From an uncultured Acetatifactor sp. (GTDB taxonomy: Bacteria > Bacillota > Clostridia > Lachnospirales > Lachnospiraceae), in NCBI GenBank assembly GCA_910578185.1, contig CAJTPN010000023.1:1-48721 (forward strand): DNA of 48,721 nucleotides. Reading direction: 5' to 3'. The translations under genes and the position numbers were made by a program. The notes under the pieces are model-generated. The model was not told where the DNA came from. It searched no databases and saw only the letters and a program-made list of their open reading frames with translations. Below are positions 1-9,012 of the stretch, piece by piece. The first letter of the stretch is position 1. Each line of letters starts with the position of its first letter.

Positions 1-165
1 AGATATGTTTATAAACTCGTACTTAACTCATTGTCACTGTTCACTCCGTTTAAAATAACTGATGCGCAGCACAGCTGTGTCGGGTTTATCGCGCAAAAAA
101 CAGTTAAAAAAACGTTGCGCACAGGCACAGTCCAAGATTTCATGCATAACTGCTGACGTTGTACA

Positions 166-194
166 TTGACTTGGCCCTGCCTGGGCTGTATACT
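166..194 (+). promoter_or_regulatory. Promoter of the DUF402 gene
   Basis: TTGACT (166-171) and TATACT (189-194) are separated by 17 bases, a good sigma-A match. Transcription would start near 201, leaving an untranslated leader of about 90 bases before the ATG at 290. The rest of 1-165 shows no convincing gene; it has only a short inverted repeat (GCGCAA at 91-96, TTGCGC at 115-120). Confidence 0.65.
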
Positions 195-289
195 ATTACC
201 ATAATAGAATCGCTTCGCAAAACTCGCTCGGCACACGGTACCGAAGGAGCAAAACCGGTTTGGAAAACCGGAAGAAAGGAGTCCCTCTC

Positions 290-772
290 ATGATGAAGAT
301 CAACAAAATCTACCGCAGAAAAATGATCCCTGACGAGTACACCCTGTTAAAAGACGATATCATTGTTTTCCAGGACGACACCATACTTGTCACCAAATGG
401 GATACCATCAGACACAAGACCGCCTTTTCCCATGGCAGCTCCTGCTATTTTCTAAACGAAGGCTTCAAAGTAAGTAAATTCTACCGCGAGGACAACAGTC
501 TACTTGCCTGGTACTGCGATATTGCCGAATATAAACTTGATTTTGAGGAGAACTCGCTGACCATGACGGATCTGCTGGCCGACGTAGTGGTCTATCCTGA
601 CGGCGGAATAAAGATAATGGATCTGGACGAACTGGCCGACGCCATGGAACAGAATCTGATAACCTCCCATCAGATGACCGCCTGTCTGCGCAGCCTGAAC
701 CGGCTGCTTTCCATCATATATCAAAATCAATTTGGCACATTACAGGAAAAACTGAACCAGCTTGGTCTATAG
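290..772 (+). CDS. DUF402 domain protein
   Basis: A 160-residue soluble protein. The stretch WYCDIAEYKLDFEEN followed by DLLADVVVYPDGGIKIMD is typical of the DUF402 family (PF04167), whose better known members are nucleoside di/triphosphate phosphatases of the Ntdp/YgaC type. This protein is close to a bare DUF402 domain, so enzymatic activity is inferred only. I chose the ATG at 290 because GAAAGGAG sits 8 bases upstream; the TTG at 260 would extend the frame but has no ribosome binding site. It has its own promoter and is convergent with the hydrolase gene downstream. Confidence 0.75.
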   Translation: MMKINKIYRRKMIPDEYTLLKDDIIVFQDDTILVTKWDTIRHKTAFSHGSSCYFLNEGFKVSKFYREDNSLLAWYCDIAEYKLDFEENSLTMTDLLADVVVYPDGGIKIMDLDELADAMEQNLITSHQMTACLRSLNRLLSIIYQNQFGTLQEKLNQLGL

Positions 773-795
773 GACACGGTTATGGGGCCAACGTC

Positions 796-850
796 AAAAA
801 CGGGGCTGTGGCAAAGCGAAAAATCCTTTTAAACGCTGCAGCAGCCCCGT
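796..850 (-). terminator. Terminator after the SleB-like gene
   Basis: On the minus strand, ACGGGGCTG (850-842) pairs with CAGCCCCGT (808-800) around a long loop that holds a small inner stem, and a run of five T follows (800-796). It lies just past the stop codon of the SleB-like gene. The plus-strand side lacks a T run, so it probably serves the minus strand mainly. Confidence 0.7.
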
Positions 851-856
851 CCTATG

Positions 857-2044
857 TCAATAAAAAACATGCCCTCCGATATTGAGACCGGTAAGTCCGG
901 GAATCGGCGTCCGGAAAAACACACGGTTCCCCACATTTGTAATGCCGGACATAGCCTCGTCCGCCGCCTTGTAACATTTATCCGTTGCCATATTGGTACT
1001 CAGCGCCAAATCCAGCCGCCCGCTGGCCACCGGTGAAAACTGTCTGTCCTGATAGATAACCCCCACCACGGAATCCGGGAACTGGGAACTGAGTACACGG
1101 TTGATCACCACGCTGGCTACGCCCAGTTGTCCCTCATAGGGTTCCCCTCCGGCTTCGCAGTAGATCAGATTGGCCAGAAGATATCTGTCATCCTCCGAAA
1201 AATTTACTTCCGAAATGTCTCTCCAAGCCGCGTTTGCCGCCGCCTTCGACAAAGCGATCTCCTCCGCCAGTTTTTTGTTCAGGTAATCCAGATCTTCTTC
1301 CTTTTTCTTAATCGCCGCCTCATACTCTCTTGCCTTCTTCTCTGCGTCATATATATCATCCGCATACTTGGTAATTGATTTGGCAGTCTCACCGATCAGA
1401 CCGGAAATCTTATTTTTTTCCTCTTCCGCCAGCAGATGTAAATTTCCCAGATCAACCTTTTCCTGTTGAAGCCGTTCTTCCTGTTCCTCAATCAAAATCC
1501 TGTTTTCCGTGTATTCTTTCAGCATCTTCTGCTCATAAGCCACTGTCTTTTCTATGTAATCCGCCCTGTTGAGCATCTCCGCCAGACTTCCCACGGTGAA
1601 CAGGGACGACAGATAATTGCTTTCCTGCTGTTCATACATACAACGAACGATGGCAACCATACTTTCGTACTGCCATTCCTCCGTCTTCTTAGCCTCCTCC
1701 AGGGCGGCCTGGGTGTCGGAGATTTCCTGTTCCTTTTCCCTGATCTGCCGTTCCAGTTCATCCAGCTTTCCGACAATTTCCTTCATTTTGGCATTCAGAT
1801 ATGCCAATTCTTTTTCCAGCGTATCCCGCTCCCCTTCCAATACATCCAGGTTTTGCTGCGTCTGATCCAGATTATTTTCCAGATCTTCCTTTTCTTTTTC
1901 CGTCTTGTTAATCTTATCCCGCGTCTCGGAAGACGCCAGAACCGACACGGGACCGGTGACAGGTTCCGTGACCTCCAGCAAAACCGCCATTATCAAAAGG
2001 ATTGCAATTTTTTTACCAAAACACTTTTTCATCTCTTTTCTCAC
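857..2044 (-). CDS. Secreted coiled-coil SleB/CwlJ-type cell wall hydrolase
   Basis: A 395-residue exported wall hydrolase. The N-terminus has basic residues and a hydrophobic segment (about residues 10-38) ending in an ALA-like cleavage region. Residues 40-260 are a long Glu/Lys/Gln-rich coiled coil like that of PcsB/CwlO-type proteins. The C-terminal 120 residues are a Hydrolase_2 (SleB/CwlJ) domain with the signature IYCEAGGEPYEGQ, whose first Glu is the likely catalytic acid (lytic transglycosylase chemistry in the family). The coiled coil suggests regulation by an envelope partner such as FtsEX (inference). A GTG at 2044 or an ATG at 2032 could start it; neither has a strong ribosome binding site. 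It is last in the Sua5-rpiB-upp-dCMP deaminase run and ends at a terminator. Confidence 0.88.
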   Translation of the reverse strand: MRKEMKKCFGKKIAILLIMAVLLEVTEPVTGPVSVLASSETRDKINKTEKEKEDLENNLDQTQQNLDVLEGERDTLEKELAYLNAKMKEIVGKLDELERQIREKEQEISDTQAALEEAKKTEEWQYESMVAIVRCMYEQQESNYLSSLFTVGSLAEMLNRADYIEKTVAYEQKMLKEYTENRILIEEQEERLQQEKVDLGNLHLLAEEEKNKISGLIGETAKSITKYADDIYDAEKKAREYEAAIKKKEEDLDYLNKKLAEEIALSKAAANAAWRDISEVNFSEDDRYLLANLIYCEAGGEPYEGQLGVASVVINRVLSSQFPDSVVGVIYQDRQFSPVASGRLDLALSTNMATDKCYKAADEAMSGITNVGNRVFFRTPIPGLTGLNIGGHVFY

Positions 2045-2127
2045 CCAATTTTACTCACAAGCATTAAGTTTTGCCGCTGCCTCACAGCGGATTCCCTTGT
2101 ATGTCAGATCAAATCGCATACATTTTG

Positions 2128-2613
2128 CTATACTTTGATATGTATCTGCCTACCGGTTCTCGAATACGGCACATATGTCACGCCCGCTGCGTCAAACATA
2201 CGCTTGGACGCCTGATTTGCAGGAGTGCCGCAATATTTATCGCTGTCATACACCACCGTTTTGATCCCCGCCTGTATAATGGCCTTCGCACATTCGTTGC
2301 ACGGAAACAATGAGACATAAAGCTTTGAGCCTTCCAGAGAACCTCCCCTGTAATTCAAAATAGCATTCAATTCTCCGTGGGTCACATATGAATATTTTGT
2401 TTCCGGGTCATGGCCCTCCTTTGTCCAGGGGAAATCCTCATCGGAACACCCTGCCGGAAAACCGTTATAACCCATGGACAAAATTTTGTTATCCTGACTG
2501 ACGATACAGGCGCCTACCTGAGTGTTGGGGTCCTTGGAACGCATGCCCGACAGATGCGAAACCCCCATAAAGTACTCGTCCCAGCTGATATAATCTTCTC
2601 TTTTACCGCTCAT
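2128..2613 (-). CDS. dCMP deaminase family protein
   Basis: A 161-residue zinc deaminase that would convert dCMP to dUMP for dTTP synthesis. The zinc site is seen as HGELNAI (His ligand and catalytic Glu) and PCNECAK (two Cys ligands), and the segment SKDPNTQVGACIV is typical of the dCMP deaminase/ComEB family. Length is normal for the catalytic domain, without the membrane part of B. subtilis ComEB. GGAGGAAG precedes the ATG at 2613. The upp gene lies 80 bases upstream in the same direction, so pyrimidine salvage genes are grouped here. Confidence 0.92.
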   Translation of the reverse strand: MSGKREDYISWDEYFMGVSHLSGMRSKDPNTQVGACIVSQDNKILSMGYNGFPAGCSDEDFPWTKEGHDPETKYSYVTHGELNAILNYRGGSLEGSKLYVSLFPCNECAKAIIQAGIKTVVYDSDKYCGTPANQASKRMFDAAGVTYVPYSRTGRQIHIKV

Positions 2614-2693
2614 ATACTTCCTCCGCGCTGTCCGTGCCCCTTCTTCTTTCCTTAGGGCGTATCACAAAACTGCTTTCCCCAAGTACACCCTAA

Positions 2694-3323
2694 TTACTTC
2701 GTCCCAAAAATGCGATCTCCGGCGTCTCCAAGCCCCGGCACAATATATCCTTGTTCATTGAGCTTCTCATCCAAAGCCCCCACATAGAGATCCACATCGG
2801 GATGCGCCTCCTGCATGGCCCTGACTCCTTCAGGCGCTGCAATGATACACATAAAATGAATGTTTTTACATCCTTTTTCTTTCAACATACGAATGGCAGC
2901 TACGGCAGAGCCGCCTGTGGCCAACATGGGATCTACCACAAATATTTCCCGCTCCGCACAATCTGGAGGAAGCTTACAAAAATACTCCACCGGCTTCAAG
3001 GTTTTCTCATCCCTGTAAAGCCCAATATGCCCCACCTTAGCGGCGGGAATCAGGCTCAGCATGCCGTCCACCATCCCCAAGCCAGCTCGCAGTATGGGAA
3101 CAATGGCCATCTTTTTTCCCTGCAGTTCCTTCACCCTGGTCTTACAGATGGGCGTCTCGATCTCCACATCCACCAACTTCAGTTCCCTTGTGGCCTCATA
3201 GCAAATCAGCATGGCAAGCTCGCCTATGGTCTGCCTGAAGTCCTTCGTCCCTGTCTCCTTCCTGCGGATCAGACCGATCTTGTGCCGAATCAAGGGGTGA
3301 TCCATTATGGTTACCTTAGCCAT
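2694..3323 (-). CDS. upp: Uracil phosphoribosyltransferase
   Basis: A 209-residue cytoplasmic enzyme that makes UMP from uracil and PRPP. The PRPP-binding loop VVDPMLATGGSA (about residues 129-140), the segment PILRAGLGMVDG and the C-terminal uracil-binding region GLGDAGDRIFGTK are all present. Full family length (about 209). AGGAGGAAG lies before the ATG at 3323. It sits between rpiB and the dCMP deaminase gene, an order seen in many Clostridia next to the Sua5 gene. Confidence 0.97.
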   Translation of the reverse strand: MAKVTIMDHPLIRHKIGLIRRKETGTKDFRQTIGELAMLICYEATRELKLVDVEIETPICKTRVKELQGKKMAIVPILRAGLGMVDGMLSLIPAAKVGHIGLYRDEKTLKPVEYFCKLPPDCAEREIFVVDPMLATGGSAVAAIRMLKEKGCKNIHFMCIIAAPEGVRAMQEAHPDVDLYVGALDEKLNEQGYIVPGLGDAGDRIFGTK

Positions 3324-3428
3324 GTTCTCTTCCTCCTATGCAATTTACTCCCGCTGACACCGGGCTCATACCCAAAATCAAATCCCCCACGGATGCAGCA
3401 CCTCTCCGTCCCATAAAAATTACCTTCG

Positions 3429-3860
3429 TCAAATTTTCTCAATCAATTCAATTCGTCTATTATGACGCTCTTCCCCCGAAAATTCCGTCCCCAGAAAAAC
3501 GTCCACAATCTCCTTCGCCAGATTCTCTCCCACAATTCCAGCTCCCATGGCAAGCACATTGGCATCGTTATGAAGCCTGGTCATCTTGGCTGAAAAACTG
3601 TCGCCACACAATGCGCATCTAATTCCCGGCACCTTATTTGCGGCCATACTGATGCCGATCCCTGTGGTACAGATCACGATGCCCTTTTCACATCTCCCCT
3701 CCGCCACAGCTTTTGCAACCGCATGACCAAATATGGCATAGTCACAGCTTTCCTTTCCATGACACCCCATATCCTCACAATGGATACCTGACTCCTCCAA
3801 GTGTCGAATCACCCGCTCCTTCAATTCATATCCCCCGTGATCGCATCCTATGGCTATCAT
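3429..3860 (-). CDS. rpiB: Ribose-5-phosphate isomerase B
   Basis: A 143-residue RpiB/LacAB family sugar-phosphate isomerase interconverting ribose 5-phosphate and ribulose 5-phosphate. The N-terminus GCDHGGYELKE, the central CTTGIGISMAANK segment (the Cys is the usual catalytic base) and RLHNDANVLAMGAG are characteristic. Length is normal. GGAGGGCAAGG precedes the ATG at 3860. The Sua5 gene ends 72 bases upstream, consistent with one operon. A relative acting on another pentose or hexose phosphate is possible but less likely in this context. Confidence 0.94.
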   Translation of the reverse strand: MIAIGCDHGGYELKERVIRHLEESGIHCEDMGCHGKESCDYAIFGHAVAKAVAEGRCEKGIVICTTGIGISMAANKVPGIRCALCGDSFSAKMTRLHNDANVLAMGAGIVGENLAKEIVDVFLGTEFSGEERHNRRIELIEKI

Positions 3861-3932
3861 ATTCCTTGCCCTCCTATTACAGTTTTAACCCTTTGCTTCC
3901 CGCTTGGAATCTGTTTCCTGTTCCCTCCAAGG

Positions 3933-5036
3933 CTACTGTTCCTGCTCCATACTTCTTTCCCCGGCCTCGTCCAGCCTGACCACCCTGTGTCCCGCCGCCT
4001 TCAGCAATCTGTTCATGATCGCCTGCCCCAGCCCCTGCGTCGGAAAGCTTTCCGAATAAATTCTCGTAACCCTTTCCTCATCAAAAGACCGCAGAGCGGA
4101 AAATAAATTTCTTGCAATACGCTCCTCGTCTTCCCTGTTCCCCATGCATTTTATCACATCTGCCTGATACTGTCCAATTTGCTCCCTGGTCCCAAGTATC
4201 CCTGTCTTCTCCCCGGCAGCTTTGTCCTTTGCGGCCCTTTCGTTGATATACGCCGTTACCTGTCCCGGCTCCCCCTCTACGATTGTCAGCCTGCCCGCAG
4301 GGGCATAATGACGATATTTCATGCCCGGGGCCTTAGGTGTCTGGCCGCTGTCATCCCGCATAATTGTGACATCCATGTCAATTTCCCCCAGTACATGCTC
4401 CAACATTTCCCGGGTCACATAGCCCGGCCGCAGTATCTTAGGCGGCGTTACAGTCATATCTATAATTGTGGACTCCAGCCCAATCCCCACTTCACCGCCG
4501 TCCACCACCATTTCTATCCGGCCGTCCATATCTTCCAGGACATGACGGGCCACTGTTGGACTGGGTCTTCCGGAACTATTAGCGCTGGGCGCAGCAATAA
4601 ATCCTCCCCCATATTCAATCAGCTTCCGCGCTGCCGGATGAGAGGGAAATCGTACTGCTACGGTGTCCAGCCCTCCGGTGGTTTCATACGGCACCCTCTC
4701 CGCCTTCTGCAATATCATGGTAAGGGGTCCCGGCCAAAATGCATCCGCAATCCTGTCCACATTCTCCGGCACCGCTCTCACGATATGCCGAATATCCTGA
4801 AACCTGCAGATGTGTACGATGAGAGGATTGTCAGATGGACGCCCCTTTGCCGCATATATCTTTCGTGAGGATTCCGGATTCAGCGCATCTCCCCCAAGGC
4901 CGTACACAGTTTCCGTGGGAAACGCAACAAGTCCGCCCGCCTTCAAAATTTCTCCCCCCCGGCGCAGTCCCTCCTCCGCCGCCGAACCAATATGATTTTG
5001 ATTTACCCTGATAATTTCTGTCCGCATTTTTATCAT
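3933..5036 (-). CDS. Threonylcarbamoyl-AMP synthase (Sua5 type)
   Basis: A 367-residue protein that makes threonylcarbamoyl-AMP from threonine, bicarbonate and ATP, the first step of the t6A37 tRNA modification. The YrdC domain occupies about residues 12-215 with FPTETVYGLGGDAL and the nucleotide-binding segment FIAAPSANSSGRPSP. The remainder, after the PGMKYRHYAPAG linker typical of Sua5, is the C-terminal Sua5 domain, so this is the two-domain Sua5/YwlC form rather than short YrdC. The start at 5036 lacks an obvious ribosome binding site; an ATG at 5027 is an alternative. First gene after the promoter at 5104-5131. Confidence 0.94.
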   Translation of the reverse strand: MIKMRTEIIRVNQNHIGSAAEEGLRRGGEILKAGGLVAFPTETVYGLGGDALNPESSRKIYAAKGRPSDNPLIVHICRFQDIRHIVRAVPENVDRIADAFWPGPLTMILQKAERVPYETTGGLDTVAVRFPSHPAARKLIEYGGGFIAAPSANSSGRPSPTVARHVLEDMDGRIEMVVDGGEVGIGLESTIIDMTVTPPKILRPGYVTREMLEHVLGEIDMDVTIMRDDSGQTPKAPGMKYRHYAPAGRLTIVEGEPGQVTAYINERAAKDKAAGEKTGILGTREQIGQYQADVIKCMGNREDEERIARNLFSALRSFDEERVTRIYSESFPTQGLGQAIMNRLLKAAGHRVVRLDEAGERSMEQEQ

Positions 5037-5103
5037 CTATGAACACTGCGAAAGCATTAAGAATACTACGCCCGGTGTTCTTCATTTATCCTTATCCAGA
5101 TTA

Positions 5104-5131
5104 AGTATAACATATATTATTAGAATGTAAA
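5104..5131 (-). promoter_or_regulatory. Promoter of the Sua5-rpiB-upp operon
   Basis: On the minus strand TTTACA (5131-5126) is followed after 16 bases by TATACT (5109-5104). Transcription would begin near 5097, about 60 bases before the Sua5 start codon. It lies immediately beyond the stop codon of the upstream dipeptidase gene, and no terminator is seen between the two. Confidence 0.6.
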
Positions 5132-5137
5132 GATGTA

Positions 5138-6730
5138 TTAAATTTCCACTTCGTTCAATTCCACCACTGCCATGGCATATATTTTCATCGCTTCCAGCAG
5201 AAGGCGCAGATTCAAGGCTTCATCCGGCTCGTGAGCACCTCCGTGTCCCGGTTTGAACAATTTTTTCTTGGCCTCTCTGTCAGAATCCTCCTCCCGCATT
5301 CCACCCACACCATAGGCAAAGGCATTGGGAAGCTTTCTCGCATAGGTGCCTCCTCCCATAACAAAGCTTTTCGTATCCCGCCCTGTTATGTCATTATAAA
5401 GCGTCGTTAAACGATCCACCGCAGGATGTTCCCTGGGAAAATAGCTTGGCTTGGAATTCCGCTGAGTCTGCCACTGCATCCCATTGGCAATTCCACATTC
5501 TTCCAGAGTACGGATATTATCCTCATCCTCTGCCGTGATGGCATAACGAATGTTCAATGTGAGACAGACATGACCCTCCTCCAGGGCAAGCATGGTAGCC
5601 GCACAGGTGGTTTTGCCGGAAACCTCATCCTCATAGGCAATTCCCGTCTCCACCCCATAATATTCTCTGGATAGCTTTTCCACCCCTGCAAAAACGGCTC
5701 TGTCCGTTTCCGACACAGTTGACAGCTTCCTCAAAAAATCACATAATTCATGGATGGCATTTACACTTCCTTCAGGGAAAGCACTGTGCTTACTGGTTCC
5801 GTGGGCAATCACCCGTATTCCTTCCTGCTCCGCCCTCCACACAATCTTTTCCGCCCTCTCCATGACTTCACCGGACTGCCGCTTTATCTGCTCAGCCGAA
5901 ATCTTCCGCTCCAAGACAGCTCCCCCCAAGGCTTCTTTGTCTCTGGTCAACCAGCCCGACACACCCGGCCCCGAAAACGCCTGACCGCCCCAACCGTCTT
6001 CCGCTCCAAGCAGACGCCCAAGCTCCTCCCGAAGCGCCTCCCCATCCTCCAGCAAGACGCCGGCCCGGTCAGGAATCATATTGCACGCAACGCCTCCGTA
6101 AATATCCAGTACCTGAGAAGTGACGCAGTGAACCGAGACCATACGGCCTTCCAAAATTCCCTTCTCTCCGTAACAAACCGGGAATCCACTGTCCGCTATC
6201 ATGGACAATGCGGGGGTTTTATAATGCGCCGTGTAATGTTCCAGGTCCGCCATCCCCCTCTCTTCGTCCGTCCCCACAAACAGACACAGCTCATGCTTCA
6301 ATGCAACCTGTAATTCTCTCAGGCACTGCATCACATAGAGTATCCCCACCGCCGGCCCCTTGTTGTCCTGAGCTCCCCTGCCTATCAGAAAGTGCTCTCT
6401 GATCACCGGCGCAAACGGCGCATATTCCCATCCGTTTCCCGCCGGCACCACATCCATATGATTCCAAAACCCGATCAGATTTTCCCAGTTCTTATCTCTA
6501 TCTCCGATGCTGCCCACAATATTGTCATAATTCTCCGTATGAAAGCCATGCTCCCTCCCAATCGCCAGCATTTCCTCCAACGCTTTCAGACATCCCGGAC
6601 CAAAAGGCGTGCCCTCCGCTCCGGGCCGTGCTACGCTCTCAATCCGCACCAGACGCATAATGTCCGCCGCCATCTCATCCTTATGGGCTTCAAACCATCT
6701 GCTGATTTTCTCATATAACACTCTGTCCAT
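5138..6730 (-). CDS. Sapep family M20 dipeptidase (PepV-like)
   Basis: A 530-residue cytoplasmic metallopeptidase of the M20 family, Sapep/PepV branch, hydrolysing dipeptides with Mn or Zn. Visible metal and catalytic residues: the His of WNHMDVVPAG, the Asp of GAQDNKGPAVG, the Glu pair of GTDEERGM, the His of HGTSKHSAFPEG and the late His of GHGGAHEPDE. The middle region is the lid/dimerisation insert. Length fits Sapep, somewhat longer than PepV (about 470). The ATG at 6730 has GGGGACGGA upstream. Monocistronic by appearance, with its own promoter. Confidence 0.9.
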   Translation of the reverse strand: MDRVLYEKISRWFEAHKDEMAADIMRLVRIESVARPGAEGTPFGPGCLKALEEMLAIGREHGFHTENYDNIVGSIGDRDKNWENLIGFWNHMDVVPAGNGWEYAPFAPVIREHFLIGRGAQDNKGPAVGILYVMQCLRELQVALKHELCLFVGTDEERGMADLEHYTAHYKTPALSMIADSGFPVCYGEKGILEGRMVSVHCVTSQVLDIYGGVACNMIPDRAGVLLEDGEALREELGRLLGAEDGWGGQAFSGPGVSGWLTRDKEALGGAVLERKISAEQIKRQSGEVMERAEKIVWRAEQEGIRVIAHGTSKHSAFPEGSVNAIHELCDFLRKLSTVSETDRAVFAGVEKLSREYYGVETGIAYEDEVSGKTTCAATMLALEEGHVCLTLNIRYAITAEDEDNIRTLEECGIANGMQWQTQRNSKPSYFPREHPAVDRLTTLYNDITGRDTKSFVMGGGTYARKLPNAFAYGVGGMREEDSDREAKKKLFKPGHGGAHEPDEALNLRLLLEAMKIYAMAVVELNEVEI

Positions 6731-6771
6731 ATTGATATCCGTCCCCCTGCTCCCTGCGCAATTCTTCCATT

Positions 6772-6800
6772 ATTATATCATCAGCAGCTCCACAAAGCAA
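6772..6800 (-). promoter_or_regulatory. Promoter of the dipeptidase gene
   Basis: Minus strand: TTGCTT (6800-6795), 17 bases, then a perfect TATAAT (6777-6772), about 45 bases before the dipeptidase ATG. The -35 box is only moderate. Confidence 0.55.
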
Positions 6801-6839
6801 CGGCACGCCAAAAAATTGTCAGGGCAGATCTCAGAACCG

Positions 6840-7526
6840 TTACTTTTTGTCCACCGACGATTTACGGACCTTATTTTTTGCGTTTTCATCCCTGCCGGGA
6901 GTAAAAGTCTGCAATTCTCCTTTGCGGAGCCGGAAGATTACATCCGCCTCGTTTGCCAACTCATTGGAGTGAGTTACCACCACAACACATTTTCCCCCTT
7001 TGTGCGCGCTGTCTTTTAGAATTCCAGTGATTTCCCTGGCGGTTTCCTCATCTAAATTCCCTGTGGGTTCATCTGCCAGGATTACCTGGGCATCGCTGGA
7101 AATTGCCCGGGCAATGGCAACACGCTGCTGCTGGCCCCCGGACAGCTTCAGCACATTCCGCTTTGCCTCCGCTTTTGTGATTCCCAGCTGTTCCAAGATT
7201 GGCAGCGGCGGCAATTTGGAAGTCAGCGCCACATTTTCTTCCGGCGTCAGATAGTCGATCAGATTATAGCTCTGGAAGATAAACGCCACATGGCGGCGCC
7301 TGTGTATCGCAAGGCCGGTCTTTGCGATATCTTCTCCCTGGTACAAAATTTGGCCGCAGGAAGGACTGTCCATGCCTCCCATCAAAGAAAGCAATGTGGT
7401 CTTACCGCACCCGGAAGGTCCCAGAATGACATACATTTTACCCTGCTCCAGCCGTACGTTGACCCCTCCCAGAACAGACTGTTTACCATATGCATATTTG
7501 ACGTTTTTCAGTTCTATAACAGACAT
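6840..7526 (-). CDS. ABC transporter ATP-binding protein (MacB/LolD type)
   Basis: A 228-residue ABC ATPase. Walker A GPSGCGKTT, signature LSGGQQQRVAIARA, Walker B VILADEPTGNLD and the switch His in VVTHS are all intact. The family (MacB, LolD, SalX, BceA) partners with FtsX-like permeases and usually moves peptides, lipids or antibiotics outward, or drives mechanotransmission. It follows two FtsX-type permease genes by 8-14 bases. The ATG at 7526 is preferred over 7532 because GGAGG is then 8 bases away. The short C-terminal tail is basic. Confidence 0.93.
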   Translation of the reverse strand: MSVIELKNVKYAYGKQSVLGGVNVRLEQGKMYVILGPSGCGKTTLLSLMGGMDSPSCGQILYQGEDIAKTGLAIHRRRHVAFIFQSYNLIDYLTPEENVALTSKLPPLPILEQLGITKAEAKRNVLKLSGGQQQRVAIARAISSDAQVILADEPTGNLDEETAREITGILKDSAHKGGKCVVVVTHSNELANEADVIFRLRKGELQTFTPGRDENAKNKVRKSSVDKK

Positions 7527-7539
7527 TTCCATTCCCTCC

Positions 7540-9000
7540 TCAACTCATATTTGACAGAATTTCTCTTGGCTTCATTTTCATAACAGGACTGCTTGCCGCG
7601 CAGACACAAAGCACTGAGATCAACAGTCCCATTGTGTATACCTTTACATACATCCCGGCAGAAATGGTTATGTTTAGTTCCTCCACCTCAGGGGCGGCAA
7701 AAACAGGATTTAAATTAATATCGTCTGAGGTAATTTCCATTCCTGGCCGTATACTGTTGGAAGGCGATTCCGGGACTTTGTTTTCATTCGCCTGTGCCAG
7801 CAGCATATTGCCCACCCTGTCTGCCGCAAGTCCGCTTGCCCCATAGGAACACCCAAACGCCAAAGCGGCAATCAGTGTCATTTCAATCATCCTCTGTGCT
7901 AAAATCCCCCGCCTGCCCTGACCCAGCGCAAGCATTACGCCAGTCTCCCGGACACGGAACCTGGCCCAAATTGCCAGCAGGAGCACCAAAACGGCAATAC
8001 CGGACAGAACAACGGCAAAAATCATCATCCGTACAGAGCTGTCCATACCATCCAGCACATTCTTTACATTTTGATAGTTGTCATCATCCACCTCAATTTT
8101 AAAGCAGTCCCAGTTGATTGCCGGATTCTGTTTCAGTTCCCGGATAATAGACTCTATTTGGGCAGGGTCATTCACACTGAAGGTTACATCCGAATATCCT
8201 ATGGGCTTCTCCCCAAGGGATATCATCATTTCATCTATATACGGCACCAGTGTACGCATGTCAACGAATACCCAGTTCTGAAGCATTTGCGTCTGCCCCG
8301 TGAAATAACTGATCTGCTGTTCTCCCAAAATATCAAATATCCCGACAATTTCAAAGGTACACTCCTGATATGCAGACGGAATATCAAACCCGACAACTTC
8401 GCGGTTTGTCTCCAACGTAAGCCGGTCTCCTATGCCCAGCCGATTCTTTTCCGCCAGTTCCCGACTGATCACGGCCTGCCCGTAGGCGCTTTGGGAAAAC
8501 ATCTCTCCTTCCGTCACCTTCAGCATCCCGTTTGCAAAATAAGAACATTGTTCCAGTGAAGTCCAACCTTGTATCCAGGCCCTGTGTGCATTGGCAGACG
8601 AATAATAATTCTGTTTATTTTCCACCAAATTACAGTACCGTCCGTCGTCGGCCTTCAGATTGGCAGCATGTTCAACATGTGCGCTGTAGTCGGCAATTCC
8701 GGGTGTTTTCAAAACTTCGTCAATAACGTTATTGTCTATGGTATCTCCCGCATAATAGCTTGCGGTATACCCGTCGCCCACAATCCCACTCTTCATATTT
8801 GCCGGGTTACTCATATCAATTTCCAGGAGGAAGGTTCCCCCCAGCTGTCCCCGCAGATTTGCCGCCGCTACGGCGGAGGCGTCCAAAATGGCAAGACCAA
8901 CCAGTGCGGCAGTCCCAACCGTAAACAATATCAGAAATGTGATCAGACTCTGCTGCCACTTTCGGAACACATACAAAAATCCTCTATGCACAAAACTCAT
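7540..9000 (-). CDS. FtsX-family ABC transporter permease
   Basis: A 486-residue membrane protein with the MacB/FtsX layout: one N-terminal membrane helix (about 17-37), a long extracellular domain (about 40-320), and a C-terminal bundle of three hydrophobic segments around 325-345, 370-390 and 455-475. It ends MKPREILSNMS, the usual coupling end of these permeases. GAGGAGGATT precedes the ATG. It is 12 bases downstream of a second, diverged permease of the same type, so the transporter is probably a heterodimer with one ATPase. Confidence 0.88.
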   Translation of the reverse strand: MSFVHRGFLYVFRKWQQSLITFLILFTVGTAALVGLAILDASAVAAANLRGQLGGTFLLEIDMSNPANMKSGIVGDGYTASYYAGDTIDNNVIDEVLKTPGIADYSAHVEHAANLKADDGRYCNLVENKQNYYSSANAHRAWIQGWTSLEQCSYFANGMLKVTEGEMFSQSAYGQAVISRELAEKNRLGIGDRLTLETNREVVGFDIPSAYQECTFEIVGIFDILGEQQISYFTGQTQMLQNWVFVDMRTLVPYIDEMMISLGEKPIGYSDVTFSVNDPAQIESIIRELKQNPAINWDCFKIEVDDDNYQNVKNVLDGMDSSVRMMIFAVVLSGIAVLVLLLAIWARFRVRETGVMLALGQGRRGILAQRMIEMTLIAALAFGCSYGASGLAADRVGNMLLAQANENKVPESPSNSIRPGMEITSDDINLNPVFAAPEVEELNITISAGMYVKVYTMGLLISVLCVCAASSPVMKMKPREILSNMS

Positions 9001-9012
9001 TGTGAATCCTCC

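Noticed and set aside
9..236. Minus-strand open frame of 75 codons at the left edge
   Set aside because: No ribosome binding site, unusual composition and overlap with the clear plus-strand promoter at 166-194.
1466..2215. Long plus-strand frame opposite the SleB-like gene
   Set aside because: It is a mirror frame of a well supported coiled-coil protein; its Leu/Phe-rich translation comes from the opposite strand's Glu/Lys codons.
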